NCBI RefSeq assembly: GCF_002994745.2
Contig: NC_037093.1
Coordinates: forward strand, 47,038,384 to 47,102,383
Reading direction: 5' to 3'
DNA from: Rosa chinensis
Taxonomy: Eukaryota > Streptophyta > Magnoliopsida > Rosales > Rosaceae
DNA length: 64,000 nucleotides
Below are positions 9,424-20,969 of the stretch, in pieces; position 1 is the stretch's first letter; each line of letters starts with the position of its first letter. The notes under the pieces were generated by a model that was given only the letters and a program-made list of their open reading frames with translations, was not told the DNA's origin and did no database searches. The position numbers and the translations under genes are program-made.

Positions 9424-11460
9424 CTCCCTCTTGTGTTGCCCAAACGTGGTGCTCCTCGTGTTGCCCAAACGTGGTGCTCCTCTCGTTGCCTCATTAAAAA
9501 CCTTGCCGAGTAACAAAAACTCTGTGGGGCAAAAATAACCTCGGTCGAAGGGGAAAAAGAGCACAACACATCATTCACGTTTCGAGACCATACATGTAGA
9601 CACTTCCCCTGATGTCTGCATCTTCCCTTGATGACTACGGTCATGGGGTTTTGGATAACTTCTGCAAACGATGCTACAAACATGTTTCTCGAAAGTGGAA
9701 TTTAGGCAATGACTTAGTGAGCAATCCTGCCACACTGTCTTCAAATTGAACCTAATTCACTTTGATCTTGAGGAGAGTCTGTTGTTGCTGATTATCCTTG
9801 GTGTTGTCGCTTTCGATGTAGCCTTGCTTCATTTGTTCAAAACAAGTAGCATTATCCTATATGCTGGTAGACTCATCTGTGATAGACTTCAAACCACAAT
9901 TGGTCGAACATGCGTAATTATGGAATCCAATCTATAAACATTCACGAACTACTTCGTGAAGAGCAATAATCTCTGCATGGTTCTAAGATATAGTGACTAG
10001 GGTCTATTCGGGTCTATTCTATAGACCTCCAAGATATCACAGTCTTTACCTATGGTGAACACTTAAACAGTTTGGGAATGACCTTTGTATGGGTCAGAGA
10101 GATACCCAATATCAGCAAAACCTTCCAAAACACATGTTGTTTTGAGATGGGGATAGTGGACGCAGGCCAGTATTGGCGGCGTTCCTGGTGTGTGATGGGT
10201 CCGAATCCATCATCTCTCTGTAGGGATAAAACAAGCCCATATCAATCGTACATCTCAAGTACTGAAAGATATCTTTTACACCAATCCAATGGAGTCGCGT
10301 TGGCGCAAAGCTATATCTAGCTAACAAGTCATAGCAAATGAGATGTCCAGTCATATGCATTGAGCTAAGTACAATAATGCGCCTATTGTATTTATGTAGG
10401 GCACTTCCGCCTCTAGCACATCTTCGTCATCATCCTTCGAACGAAGAGGATCCTTTTTAGGATTAAGACTACAGACGATCATGGGGGGTGCTTAAAGGCT
10501 TGACCTTGTCAAAATATCTAAGCATCTATAGACACGATGCTCAAGTTCCAAACTGAGACATAATCGTATTCTCCCAAAATCCTTCATCCAAAATCTGATT
10601 TCAAGTGTTCAGCGATTTCCCTTAACTCTTTAAGGGCTTCCAATGAAGATCATGTCCAACATGAACAGCGATAGAATCCGAAACTTGTTATGGAAACGCG
10701 TGGGCATATCCCTTCCCAATCAAGTAGTTACTTTAGTGAGCTTTTCAACCTTATTGTAAACGCGCTCCGTGGTCTAGAGCCACTTGACATGGGTAAATGA
10801 AGTTCACCATGAACCTTCATGTATATTCCATATCTAGATCCCCATATAAATACGTAGTGACCACATTTGTAAGCTGCATGATCAGTTATTCGAAAACTAC
10901 CAAACTGACAGGGTAGTGGAGTGCAATGACATCCAATAAGAGATAATATATCTCATCGTAGTCGATTCCAGGGCGTTTTGTGAGAAGCCTTCCGCCATAG
11001 GGCGAAATTGCCATCTCTTTTTCTCATCACGCTTTCTAACGGAGACCCATTAGTCAATATGTTTTATGTTAGGAGGTGTTCGCATCACTGGCTCAAAAAC
11101 CTTCCTCTTCGTTAAAGAATCCAACCTAACCTGGATCACATCTTTCCATTTAAGCCAAATTTCTCTACGTTGGCATTCATTCATCAACAGAGCGTAGTTC
11201 GATATCATCAGACTCAAAAAACTCATGCGCAACGAAATGCGCAACTACATCATCAATTATGATGGAGTTTCTATCCCACTCTCATGTACACTAGTGTAAT
11301 TTTCAAAGAGCTCTATATTCTCAGGAATAGGTTCTGACGTTGAGGCGTCCCCCAACGATAACCATAACCCGAAAGATTCTCATGAGTTGGATTTTGAGTC
11401 TTGATAATCAAAGGATTGGAATGTGCCAAAGTATCATTCGAACTCACGGGCCTCCCACGC
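9424..11460 (-). pseudogene. Decayed Copia reverse transcriptase and RNase H
   Basis: Minus-strand fragments match the RT/RNase H of the element at 34662-41822. The region near 10112-10360 gives an AxxSFAPTRLHWIGVKDIFQYL segment. The region near 11050-11244 gives an RREIWLKWKDVIQVRLDSLTKRKVFEPV segment, the start of the RT domain. Frames are broken by many stops. No YVDD catalytic box survives intact. Confidence 0.75.
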
Positions 11461-12430
11461 ATCCTAGCTGGGGCTATGGCCTATAACGCCAGAGTGCCAC
11501 TATCTTTGGCGTTGGCGCTATGCCTACCTCCTTGTAGGTGGCCCTACTTCTTCTCGTAGGAACGTCCTTCCTTGCAGGCATGTTTGCAGCATAGTTGTGT
11601 GATCTCGTCACTTTAACGAGGATCGAGATGAGACATAGTAGGGACAGACCACGACAATGCCTGTCGTTCCTGCTGAACATTCGTGTTCTTATCTCCCCCT
11701 AACGATGGGAAGAATGCCTCATCAAACTGACAACCCACAAATCTAGCGGTAATGAGATCGGCTTACAAGGGCATTAAGTGGCGGACGATTGTCGGATCTC
11801 AAATCCAATGTAGCTGCCCATTCGTCTGTAAGGACCTGTCATAGTGCGCTGGTGACACAATTGGCACATAAATGACTCACTCAAATGTGTGTAAGTACGA
11901 TACTTGTACCTAGTCACTAGCTGTAACGCAGAGGTAGATTGAGTGGCGGTGGGTCGTAAACGAATTAACATAGCTGCATGCGATATTGCATTACCCCAAG
12001 CAGATATAAGGAGATTGGTGCTCATTACCAATGTCCAAACTACCATCGTAGTCGTTTCCGCGAGACCATTTGGGTGTGTTCATGGGAATATGATGTCCAA
12101 CATCAGTCCCATTGCAATAACCATCGAAAGTCTTCGATGTAAACTCTCTAGCATTACTTAGTCCAATTGACGGAATAGGATGATCCGGGGAGTGAGCCCG
12201 TTGTCATATGATATTTTCTAGGAGTGTAGCATAAGCAACATTACAAGTGGACAATGGCAAAACACGTGACCAGCATGTTTGCGTGTCAACCAATCATCAT
12301 GAGATATTTAAACGTCCACAAGTTGGTTGAATAAGTCCACAGAATCCCCATGGATTCTATGTAAGAACAAAATGAGTATTATCATATCCTTTACATAGGA
12401 TGGTCTCAGTCCTAATTTTCCTAAGGAACA
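11461..12430 (-). pseudogene. Decayed Copia integrase
   Basis: This parallels the integrase remnant at 1-850 nearly base for base, for example LVMSTNLLISAWGNAISHAA near 11774-12046. Multiple stops and a deletion joining it directly to gag sequence at about 12430 remove the protease and pre-integrase part. Confidence 0.75.
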
Positions 12431-12990
12431 GGCTTTCTAAACCTTGTGATTCGTCCTACAGTAACATCGATTCTATAGTTCTTAGCAACCATCAATGCAG
12501 AAACGAGGAAGGTAGAGAGAGTCTTCTCAATCAATATCGCATCTGTGATCTCTTTACCACAAAATTCCATTAAGGATTTAATGCGAATTGTTTCCAATTT
12601 GTAGTCAAGAACTGACTTGAAATCACAGAAGCAGAGGCTGTGTCATCTCACTTCTAGGTGAGGAAGCAGGGAGTCATGGACGTTGCCAAATCTTTCTTCG
12701 AGTGAGATCCATAGCCTTCTGGGGTCTTCTTCATTCATACACTCGTACTGGAGTGAATCATCCATATGACGAGTCATTAGGATGATGGTTTTCGCCTTAT
12801 TTGCCTCTAAGGCTGCTCTATTTGCTCCCAAAGCTTAAGCTTACTCAACAGTTAGCACGTCTTGGATAGGCTCGAGAATCGTATCCAGGATTCCATCGGC
12901 CTTGAGATGCTAGCGGACATCACGACCTGTGATATCCAGAGCCAGTTGTTCCCAATGGAGCAAAGTTCAATTTGTTCAAGTTACTCATCC
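12431..12990 (-). pseudogene. Decayed Copia gag
   Basis: The sequence parallels the open gag at 2000-3058. A fragment encoding ILMTRHMDDSLQYECMNEED and RRLWISLEERFGN lies at 12643-12831. The C-terminal third with the zinc knuckle is missing and the start is interrupted by stops. Confidence 0.8.
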
Positions 12991-14070
12991 TGAAAGAGAA
13001 CAAGAAATTAGGGTTAGTTTCGGAGCGTAAAAGGCTACCACGAAAACATATAAAATTTCTGAGCATAATCTCTTCTAAGAAATTAGGAATTTCTGAGTGT
13101 AATCGCTTCCAAGAAATTCAATTCCAAGAGGTATTGGATTAGATCGAAACAATGACGTAAGTGGTTGATCATAAATTCTCTACAAACCCTAAGTTTGGAG
13201 ATCTCAACAATCTTCAAGCTTGGAGTGAGCATGAACCCCCACAGTTAGACTTAATTAGGTCTCCCCTATGATGAAGAAAGGGGGGTAGAAGAAGGGAGTT
13301 TGCAAGTCCCCAAGAAAAAGAAGAGAAAAGAAATAAAAACTCAAAAACGGAAACTTTTAGTAAAAATTACCTCGAAATAGGTCGCTAGAAAATTTGGCTG
13401 GAAAAAGTCGCCGGAAAATTTGGCCGGAAAGTCACCTAAAAGTGGTAGGAAAAGTCGCTAGAAAGTTGACTGGAAACGGTCAACCGACATTGACTGGTGC
13501 TGACGTGGCACTGGGGTCAACTGCTAACGTGATAGTGGGGTTCGGTTGGTGACGTGGTAGTGGGTCCCTGCTGCTGATGTGGCTTTGCTGACGTGTTCGG
13601 GGGCTGCTGGGCTGATGTCAACGTTCTTCTGGGCTTGGGTTAGTGGGCTTTTGGGCTGAGAACTTCTTCTTCTGGGCCAAAGGCTTGAGACTATTGCAGT
13701 GGGCTTCTCATTCCTCCTTTTTTTCTTTTCCTTCGGCCGATTTTCTGCCTGACGATTCAGTCAACCAGTTCAGTGACTTTTAAGCCGGTTTTCAGGGTTT
13801 TTCTTCCTGTTCTGGATTTCTGGGATTGAGTTGCTACTGCTGAAAAAATTTAGTTGCAATTGGAAGTCCGGAAGGTGGTGAACCAGTGGAATATTTGCTG
13901 CGGGTGGTTTGAAGATTCCGGTGGCCGGTTTGGTAGGTTTCTCGCCGATCCTGGTGGTTCTGCCGCCGGTTTTGGATTCCTGGGGTCGAGGACTTCAAGT
14001 AGTGTGGCGGAGGCAGAAAAGGTTTCAAGGTTTTGTATTCGGATTTAGGGTTTTAGCTATTTGTTTCGGG
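12991..14070 (-). other. Leader of the 9187-14330 Copia element
   Basis: The gag-proximal 380 bp matches the leader of the first element. From about 13370 to the primer site the sequence is different and includes a degenerate run of GGAAAATTTGGC / GGAAAAGTCGC / TGACGTGGC-type short repeats. Untranslated; no convincing frame. Confidence 0.6.
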
Positions 14071-14093
14071 GTTAGGGCTTCGTGCTGATAACG
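14071..14093 (-). other. Primer-binding site resembling tRNA-Ile positions 18-40
   Basis: The plus strand reads GTTAGGGCTT then CGTGCTGATAACG, flush with the LTR. Compared with plant tRNA-Ile(AAU) as I recall it, about 20 of 23 bases agree, from the D-arm into the anticodon stem. The wobble position carries G where the gene has A, which is modified to inosine. This is the best-preserved copy of the site in the window. Confidence 0.6.
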
Positions 14094-14330
14094 TGTTTAA
14101 GGAAAACCAAAATTGAGAGAGAATTGAGCGTGCTTTCATTGATAATAGGGGCCCTCTTTATATAGAGGATTACAAGACATAGAATCAGAGTTGTACAAGG
14201 AAAGATAATCGTACAATTAATTGGATATCTCTGAATATCTCCGAGAATATCTCTAATTATAAACCTTATTACAATTAAGTTAAGTAATCTAGAGTTTGGG
14301 ACAGACACATATTCTGAATTTACTTAAAAA
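14094..14330 (-). repeat. 5' LTR of the 9187-14330 Copia element
   Basis: Same length as its partner at 9187-9423, with scattered substitutions showing an old insertion. The first base pair of the LTR is mutated (TT for TG). The primer-binding site adjoins its 3' end. Confidence 0.9.
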
Positions 14331-14335
14331 ATAAC

Positions 14336-15620
14336 AAATTTATTATCATTGTGGTAACATAAGTCTTTTTTTGTGTACGTAATCTTAATTTTGTTAAAGA
14401 TAATTACTCTACTTACAACCTTATTTCAAGTTTGTGAACAAATTTATTGTCAATGTATTGATCATTCATGAATTTATAGTACAAGTAAATGTCATTACTC
14501 CCTTTCAAAAAAAAAAATTAAGTAATTACTCCGTATTTTAGGAGTTTAAATTGCATAAGTCAAAATGGCCGCAAAGAATTTTTTTCGACAGTCTTTCACA
14601 AATTTTTTTTTGGAGATTTCTCCTCAGGCGATTTTATTCCCTTGCAATTGATATGAATTCAACATGATTACAATTTGATTCATCTTATTACCCCCAATCG
14701 ATTTAAGGTGGAAGGTATCAAAGCAACCTTCTTGTTGGAGTATTAATTAGACCGGTTTCTCTGTTCCAACTTGACTCTGTGAAACTTTTGGGCCCACTAG
14801 TGTTGATATCGAAACATGGAGAAACTAAACATTGAGATCATCTTCATGTTCGTGAATGAAAGCTAGTATAATATAAATTGTATATTATTAATATGAAAAC
14901 TATTAAGAAAATAATTGTTTGGAAGAATATCACAATTGATCATTTAATTTTTACTTATTCGATATTTTAGTCACCCTCATTTTAAATATATTATTTTGGT
15001 CACTTAAATTTAATTATGTTATTTATTTTAGTCACTTCGTTAATTTTTTTATTAAAAAAAATTACTTGCCACAATATTAATGATATTTTCGTCCAACTAA
15101 TTATAAAAAATTGAGAAATTTGTATTAGAATGATTGTGATAAGTGATTAAAGTGAGATAAAATGTCTCTTGGGTGACTAAAGTGATTGACAGAGTAATAG
15201 TTGAATGACCAAAGTGTCAAATGAGTCATAGTTTAGTGACTATTTGTGAAATTTTTCCTATTTATTTTTTATAGTTAAATTATGGCTTGTGTATATTTGG
15301 AGTTACGAAGCACACTTTTGTTAACTTTTGGGAAGATGACGGAAACCTAACAACTTTTCCCTTCATAATCAGTGAACTATACTTTTTTACTTTTTGAAAT
15401 AAGGGCTCAATTACTATGGCATCTCAGTTTACAAAAACCAATCAAGGTGCTCAATTAGGATTGAGACCAAGTTAACAAAAGATAATCAAAGGGCGTGCTT
15501 TATGATGAATTATTACTGTTTGCTCATTCAAACTCGATCTGAACATAAATTTGTGCAACATGAGGATAGTCGTAAGAACAAAAAAAATTTAAAAAAAAAA
15601 CTGAAGAAAATATGAGGGTT
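14336..15620. other. AT-rich intergenic region
   Basis: No gene supported. Near 14930-15260 is a GTGACTAAAGT / GGTCACTTAAATT type sequence common in plant non-coding repeats. About 15480-15620 resembles the 5' part of segments at 19770-19900 and 41990-42120, which lie upstream of CYP82 copies. Confidence 0.5.
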
Positions 15621-15625
15621 ACTTA

Positions 15626-15910
15626 TATTGATCATAAGCTGCACTCACAGCAGATCACACCTCATGAAGGCAAAGAAAACATGATCCATAGCTTCAGTCA
15701 CTCTGTTATAGCTCCTTCTAGAAAACCATAGCAATTCTGTTAGTCTTTCTAGAATTATGTAAATGATTCTCTCCGAATATTTAGGAATTAAGTTACAGAT
15801 ATTTGTGTATATATATATACGATCAGTTGTAACAGATTTCTGATGAATGAAAGAATGAAAATATCTCTTTGAGTTTTCTCTCTCTTTTCAATTCTCTCTG
15901 GTTTTCTTCA
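15626..15910 (+). repeat. 5' LTR of the young Copia element
   Basis: 285 bp, beginning TATTGATCAT and ending TTTCTTCA. Termini are set by the flanking ACTTA duplication and are TA...CA rather than TG...CA. A TA microsatellite sits within it. Confidence 0.92.
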
Positions 15911-15924
15911 TGGTATCACGAGCC
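15911..15924 (+). other. Primer-binding site, initiator-Met type
   Basis: TGGTATCACGAGCC directly follows the 5' LTR. It matches the classical TGGTATCAGAGCC complement of initiator tRNA-Met except for one extra C. Confidence 0.8.
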
Positions 15925-15999
15925 TTTTGCTTCACAGCTTCCTCTCTCTGAATCTTCATCTTCAACCTCTAGATCTCACCTGCATCTTACTTCTCTACC

Positions 16000-18900
16000 A
16001 TGGCCTCCACTACTTCTTCACCTTCTCCTACTCAGCCTACTCCAAATCCTAGCCCGATCTTTCCTCTCACTCCGGGTTCCTCATCGGCGATGCAGGTTCA
16101 GAATCTGGGTCCGGTCATACCTGTGCCAGAAATAACTCAAAATCTATTATCTGTGAATCAATTTGTGACTGATAACAACTGTGCATTTGTACTTACTCCT
16201 ACTGGCTCTATGATAAAGGATTTGGGGCTTCGGAGAACCCTCTCTCAAGGACCAGTGCGTGATGGTGTCTATCCCATCACTTTCACTCCATCCTCATCAT
16301 CACATCATTCCTCTCCATCATCCAGTCCTCAGGCTCTTTCTACTTCTTTAATTTCCAGTGATCTATGGCATGCTCGTTTTGGTCATGCAAATTTTCAGGT
16401 TGTTAATAAGGTGCTCAAGTCGATCAAGGTTCCAACTACCTCTACATCCACTCACTCTCTCTGCTCATTCTGCATGCAAGGAAAGGCACATAGACTACCT
16501 TTTTCATCTTCACGCAGCTCTTCCTCTGGACCACTTCATCTTCTACATGCTGACATTTGGGGGCCTGCTCCTGTTGCTTCTCCATTAGGTTATCGGTACT
16601 TTCTCAGCCTAGTTGATGATTGGTCCAAGTTTTGTTGGATAATTCCCTTGTTTCAAAAATCTGATGTACCAAGTGCATTTCATTTGTTCAAATTGAGAGT
16701 TGAGAAACTATTTTCTACTGCAATTAAGATTTTACGTAGTGATAATGGTGGAGAGTTTACTAGTTCACGGTTCAGAATTTATCTTACTCAACAAGGCATC
16801 ACACAACAATTCAGTTGTGCACACACTCCACAACAGAACGGTACTGTTGAACGCAAACATAGGCATCTCATTGAAATGGCACGTACTCTTCTTGCTCAAT
16901 CCAAGCTCCCTTACGCTTACTAGCTTGATGCTTGTCACACTGCATTGTTCATTATCAACAGATTGCCAACCATGCACTCTTCTTCTCCATTTGAGAAATT
17001 GTTTCACGAAGCTCCGAATTACCATTTCTTTAAGCCCTTTGGTTGTATCTGCTTCCCTTGGCTTAGGCCTTACATAACTCACAAGTTTGAACCGCGGAGC
17101 AGCCCTTGCGTTTTTATTGGCTACAGTCATGATCATAAAGGATACAAATGTTTAGATCCATCTACTGGCAAAGTCTATACTTCTCGTCATGTCCAGTTTG
17201 ATGAACGAACCTTTCCTTTTGAATATCTTCAATCTCAACACCCTGCCTCCACGCACTCAGCCCCTCCCACTTTCTTACAACCATACTCACCCTCTTTCAC
17301 TTCATCTTCTATTCCATCATCATCTTCCCCTTCTCCTATATCGTCTTCTCCTTCTCCCATATCTTCTTCTCCTTCTCCTATATCTTCTTCTCCACCTCCA
17401 CATCCTTCATCTCCTCAGTTTGCAATTGTACTTCCACCTCAGTCCCCAACTCCCCTCTCTTCTTTACCACTTTCTCTGCCAACTAATACACATCCCATGA
17501 TCACTCGTTCTAAAGGTCCATTTCTTTCTTTACCATCTAATCTGCCAACTAATGCACATCCCATGCTTACTCGTTCTAAAACTGGTAACAGCAAACCAAA
17601 AGCTTTCTTCGCCACCAAGCATCCAATATCTTCTGCAGCTGCTCACTTTGCTTCCTGCCCTATCACTCCTACTTCATATACTCAAGCCTCAAAATACAAA
17701 GAATGGAATGATGCCATGCAAGAGGAGCTCTCCGCTCTCACACAAACTCAAACTTGGCAATTGGTTCCTCATCATCCCTCTATGAATGTTGTTGGCTACA
17801 AATGGGTTTACAGAATAAAGCACAAGCCTGATGGATCTGTGGATCGGTATAAAGCTCGCTTAGTAGCCAAGGGCTATCATCAGCAAGAAGGGATCGACTA
17901 CCTTGAAACTTTCTCTCCGGTAGCGAAGCCGAGCACAATCAGACTTCTCTTCACTTTTGCTGTTCAATTCTCTTGGCCTATTCTTCAAATCGATGTCAAT
18001 AATGCCTTTCTTCATGGCCATCTCATGGAGGAGGTCTATATGGAACAACCACCTGGTTTCAAAGTGTCATCAGCTACTCCATTAGTTTGCAAGCTTCAAC
18101 GATCTCTCTATGGCCTTAAACAGGCCCCTCGTGCTTGGTATGATGAATTATACAATTCTTTACTTGACATTGGTTTCACACCCTCTCCAAATGACACATC
18201 ACTATTCTATTTCACATCTGCAAATCACATTGCCTTCATGCTTGTTTACGTTGATGACATTTTGATCACTGCTTCCTCATCTTCTCTTTGTGACTTCATC
18301 ATTTCACAAATTAAATCTCGTTTTCTGATCAAGCCTCCAACACCAGTTTATTATTTTCTTGGTCTTGAAGTCCATCGTACAGCAGACAAGCTTTTTCTCT
18401 CCCAAACTAAGTACACATTTGATATCTTGCAAAAATATGATATGATTGGCGCCAAACCCTGCACCACTCCCTCTTCTTCCTCCAAACTTGATCTTTCTGG
18501 CACGCCTCTAGTTAATCCCACTGAATACAGATCCCTTGTAGGGGCCCTTCAATATCTCACTTGGACACGCCCAGACATTTCTTTTGCTGTTGGTCAATTG
18601 TGCCAATTCATGCATTCTCCTCAAGATATTCACCTACAAGCTGCAAAACGAGTTCTACGCTATCTCAAAGGCACACTTCATCACAGCCTTCAATTCTCAA
18701 AAGGAGATCTTCTCCTACATGGCTACTCTGATGCTGACTGGGCTGGCTGCCCTGTTGATCGTCGTTCCATCAGTGGCTATTGTATATTTCTTGGCCCAAA
18801 CCTCATCTCCTGGTCTTCCAAGAAGCAACACTCTGTCTCACGTTCCTCCACTGAATCTGAATATCGTGCTCTTGCTCAGACTGCTGCTGAGGTTATTTGG

Positions 18901-19257
18901 ATATGCAAACTTCTCCGGGATTATCACTTTCCCTTGCCCAAGGCACCCTGCATTTGGTGCGATAATGTTAGTGCCCTTGCCCTTGCTTCGAACCCAATCC
19001 ATCATAACAGAACGAAGCACATTGATATGGATTACCATTATGTTCGAGAAATGGTCCTTAGCAAGTTCCTACATGTTTCATACCTGTCCACTACTCAGCA
19101 ACCCGCTGACATATTCACAAAGTCACTCTCCAAAGATCGGTTCCATTTCTTACGCGGCAAGCTTCCAGTTCGTGCTACTCCCTTTAGCTTGAGGGGGATA
19201 TTGATCATAAGCTGCACTCACAGCAGATCACACCTCATGAAGGCAAAGAAAACGTGA
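16000..19257 (+). pseudogene. Copia gag-pol fusion with one in-frame amber stop
   Basis: The frame opens MASTTSSPSPTQPTPNPSP, a gag-type start, but after some 40 residues jumps to pol sequence (NLLSVNQFVTDNN), so most of gag and the protease are deleted. Then follow the pre-integrase zinc region (HARFGH...CSFCMQGKAH), the integrase core with D in HADIW, D in RSDNGGEF and E in GTVERKHR, reverse transcriptase with YVDDI, and RNase H (YSDADWAG, SSTESEY). TAG at 16921-16923 interrupts integrase in frame, probably a TGG to TAG change; both flanking frames are otherwise open. The frame ends inside the 3' LTR. Without gag and protease it is non-autonomous. Confidence 0.93.
19187..19198 (+). other. 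Polypurine tract of the young Copia element
   Basis: CTTGAGGGGGA lies directly before the 3' LTR and would prime plus-strand DNA synthesis. Confidence 0.75.
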
Positions 19258-19485
19258 TCCATAGCTTCAGTCACTCTGTTATAGCTCCTTCTAGAAAACC
19301 ATAGCAATTCTGTTAGTCCTTCTAGAATTATGTAAATGATTCTCTCCGAATATTTAGGAATTAAGTTACAGATATTTGTGTATATATATATATACGATCA
19401 GTTGTAACAGATTTCTGATGAATGAAAGAATGAAAATATCTCTTTGAGTTTTCTCTCTCTTTTCAATTCTCTCTGGTTTTCTTCA
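19199..19485 (+). repeat. 3' LTR of the young Copia element
   Basis: 287 bp, nearly identical to 15626-15910; differs by A/G and T/C substitutions and one extra TA unit. It ends at the ACTTA duplication. Confidence 0.92.
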
Positions 19486-19490
19486 ACTTA

Positions 19491-20233
19491 ATGGTATAGT
19501 ACAAATGTACAATAATACAATTTTATCTTGATGATGTGTGCATGCTTCGATTATAATTTATCTGATTAAACATATGATCAACCTTCGATTTTCAAGGCTA
19601 TATTTCACGTCAAATATCATTTAAACCTGAATTATAGCACATAGCACACATATATACAAATCTTAGATGAAGGAATGCAAAATTTTCCAGAAAAACATAG
19701 AAACATAACATTATCTAACTCCGAAAACAAAAACATAAATTTTTTTTTCCTTCATGCCATGTATCTGAACTACCAGACGTAATCACTGAACCAGTTCATG
19801 AATCATGAGTGTTGCCTCATTAAAACTCCATAAACAAAACATTTGCAACGTGAGGACAGTTATTGTAAGAACACGTTTCATTCCGCAAAATGAAGAAAAC
19901 GTGAGGTCGTGAGGACAGTCAGTCAATTATAATGGTGGAGTCCAATAATACAATCTCATCTTCTATACTATCGTACCTAATTGAATATGAAGAATTGCAT
20001 GTGCCTTCCATTTCTATGGCTATCCTATTCACGTCCATATCACTCAAACCTGAGTTTTTTAGGTTCCGCAAGTCAATTTGATAGTCATTTATGTGCATTG
20101 AAAGTTCAGCTTTCCCAATAGTCGGTGTCGTGCATGCAATTTTCATCCAGACAACACAACGTAACATCATCCTACTCAACTTTCAACCAAACAGAAATAT
20201 CGATCCAAATTTGAATAGCGGGAATTCTTTGAA
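19491..20233. other. CYP82-upstream-like segment (two diverged copies)
   Basis: The segment at about 19770-20180 (GAGTGTTGCCTCATTAAAACTCC ... TTCTATGGCTA ... TTCACGTC ... CCTGAGTTTT) aligns with 41990-42310, upstream of the CYP82 pseudogene at 42563. A second, more diverged copy runs through 15480-15620 and 19491-19660, split by the young Copia element. It probably represents duplicated promoter-distal DNA of the CYP82 cluster. No coding frame. Confidence 0.55.
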
Positions 20234-20242
20234 TTTTTCTTA

Positions 20243-20759
20243 GGATTAATTATATTTTACTCCCCGAATTATGGAGGCGTTTTCAATTTCATATCCTAAT
20301 ATCAATTAAATTTTATCATTTAGATACCGAACTTAGCTCTGTTAGTCACTTTCATACTGATAGTCAAAAATCCTTGAAAAAAAAAATGTCAATAGCTGAT
20401 GTGGCAGTTAACTGCTGAGGTGGAATTGAAATTATTTATTTATTTATTTTTTTATTAAATCTTATATTGCCAATCCCCACGTTGATGTTGAACCTCCCAA
20501 CCACAATCTTTTCTCCTTCTCCACCAAAACATTCCCAAATCAGTGCATTTTACAATTGCGCCATAGAGCCAATTTGCAAGTCAGAATCTTGCTCGATCAC
20601 TAGGGTGTCCATCAACGGAGTCCACGCAGCCTAATCGAAGGGCAGATTTCTGGTCGTGGAGGCGGAGGTAGCGGATCGGTGACTTGTTCGATGCGTCGGT
20701 GTTGTGAATGAAGATATAAAAGATAGCAAAAGACTCATGGGGTAAAATGTAATTAATCA
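20243..20759. mobile_element. Non-autonomous MULE-type MITE, 517 bp
   Basis: The left terminus GGATTAATTATATTTTAC pairs with the right terminus read in reverse, TGATTAATTACATTTTAC. A 9-bp duplication TTTTTCTTA lies at 20234-20242 and 20760-20768, the size typical of Mutator-like elements. No coding capacity. Confidence 0.8.
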
Positions 20760-20892
20760 TTTTTCTTATTAATGATTCAAAATATCAATAGACTAGATAA
20801 GTTAACTAACTTGACTCTGTCGACAAAAAGCTCAATATACTGACTTAGAAGTTAGGGAAAAAAAAATGTATTGAGCCATCAGATATTTTCCG

Positions 20893-20955
20893 ATCTACTA
20901 GCAATTACTAGACTTCTAATATTCTTGTTTCTATAGAGGGTGACAAATATGCAAC
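20893..20955 (+). pseudogene. CYP82 N-terminal fragment (shredded copy)
   Basis: CTAGCAATTACTAGACTTCTAAT and CTATAGAGGGTGA match the membrane-anchor codons of the CYP82 pseudogene at 31672 (ACTAGCAATTACAGGACTTCTAAT, CTATGGAGGGTGA), with a small deletion and stops. It is cut short just before a MITE at 20970. With 24008-24065 it marks the ends of a first exon whose middle is gone. Confidence 0.65.
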
Positions 20956-20969
20956 ACTTGCGGGCTTTA

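Larger units (their letters stand above)
9187..14330 (-). mobile_element. Full-length but decayed Ty1/Copia retrotransposon
   Basis: Two 237-bp LTRs (5' at 14094-14330, 3' at 9187-9423 on the minus strand) flank a 4.7-kb interior. The 5-bp duplication ATAAC lies at 9182-9186 and 14331-14335, proving a single insertion. The 5' LTR begins TT instead of TG. The interior order on the minus strand is leader, gag, integrase, reverse transcriptase/RNase H, all heavily mutated. It belongs to the lineage of the elements at 1-4338 and 34662-41822. Confidence 0.92.
15626..19485 (+). mobile_element. Young, internally deleted Ty1/Copia retrotransposon
   Basis: Two LTRs (15626-15910 and 19199-19485) differ by two substitutions and one TA unit, so the insertion is recent. 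The duplication ACTTA lies at 15621-15625 and 19486-19490. A primer site follows the 5' LTR and a polypurine tract precedes the 3' LTR. The 3.9-kb length is short because most of gag and all of protease are missing. Its pol and its initiator-Met type primer site separate it from the three minus-strand Copia elements. Confidence 0.95.

Noticed and set aside
16921..16923. Programmed stop-codon read-through in the Copia polyprotein
   Set aside because: It falls in the middle of integrase where a Trp is expected, not at a gag-pol junction, and no known read-through context follows.
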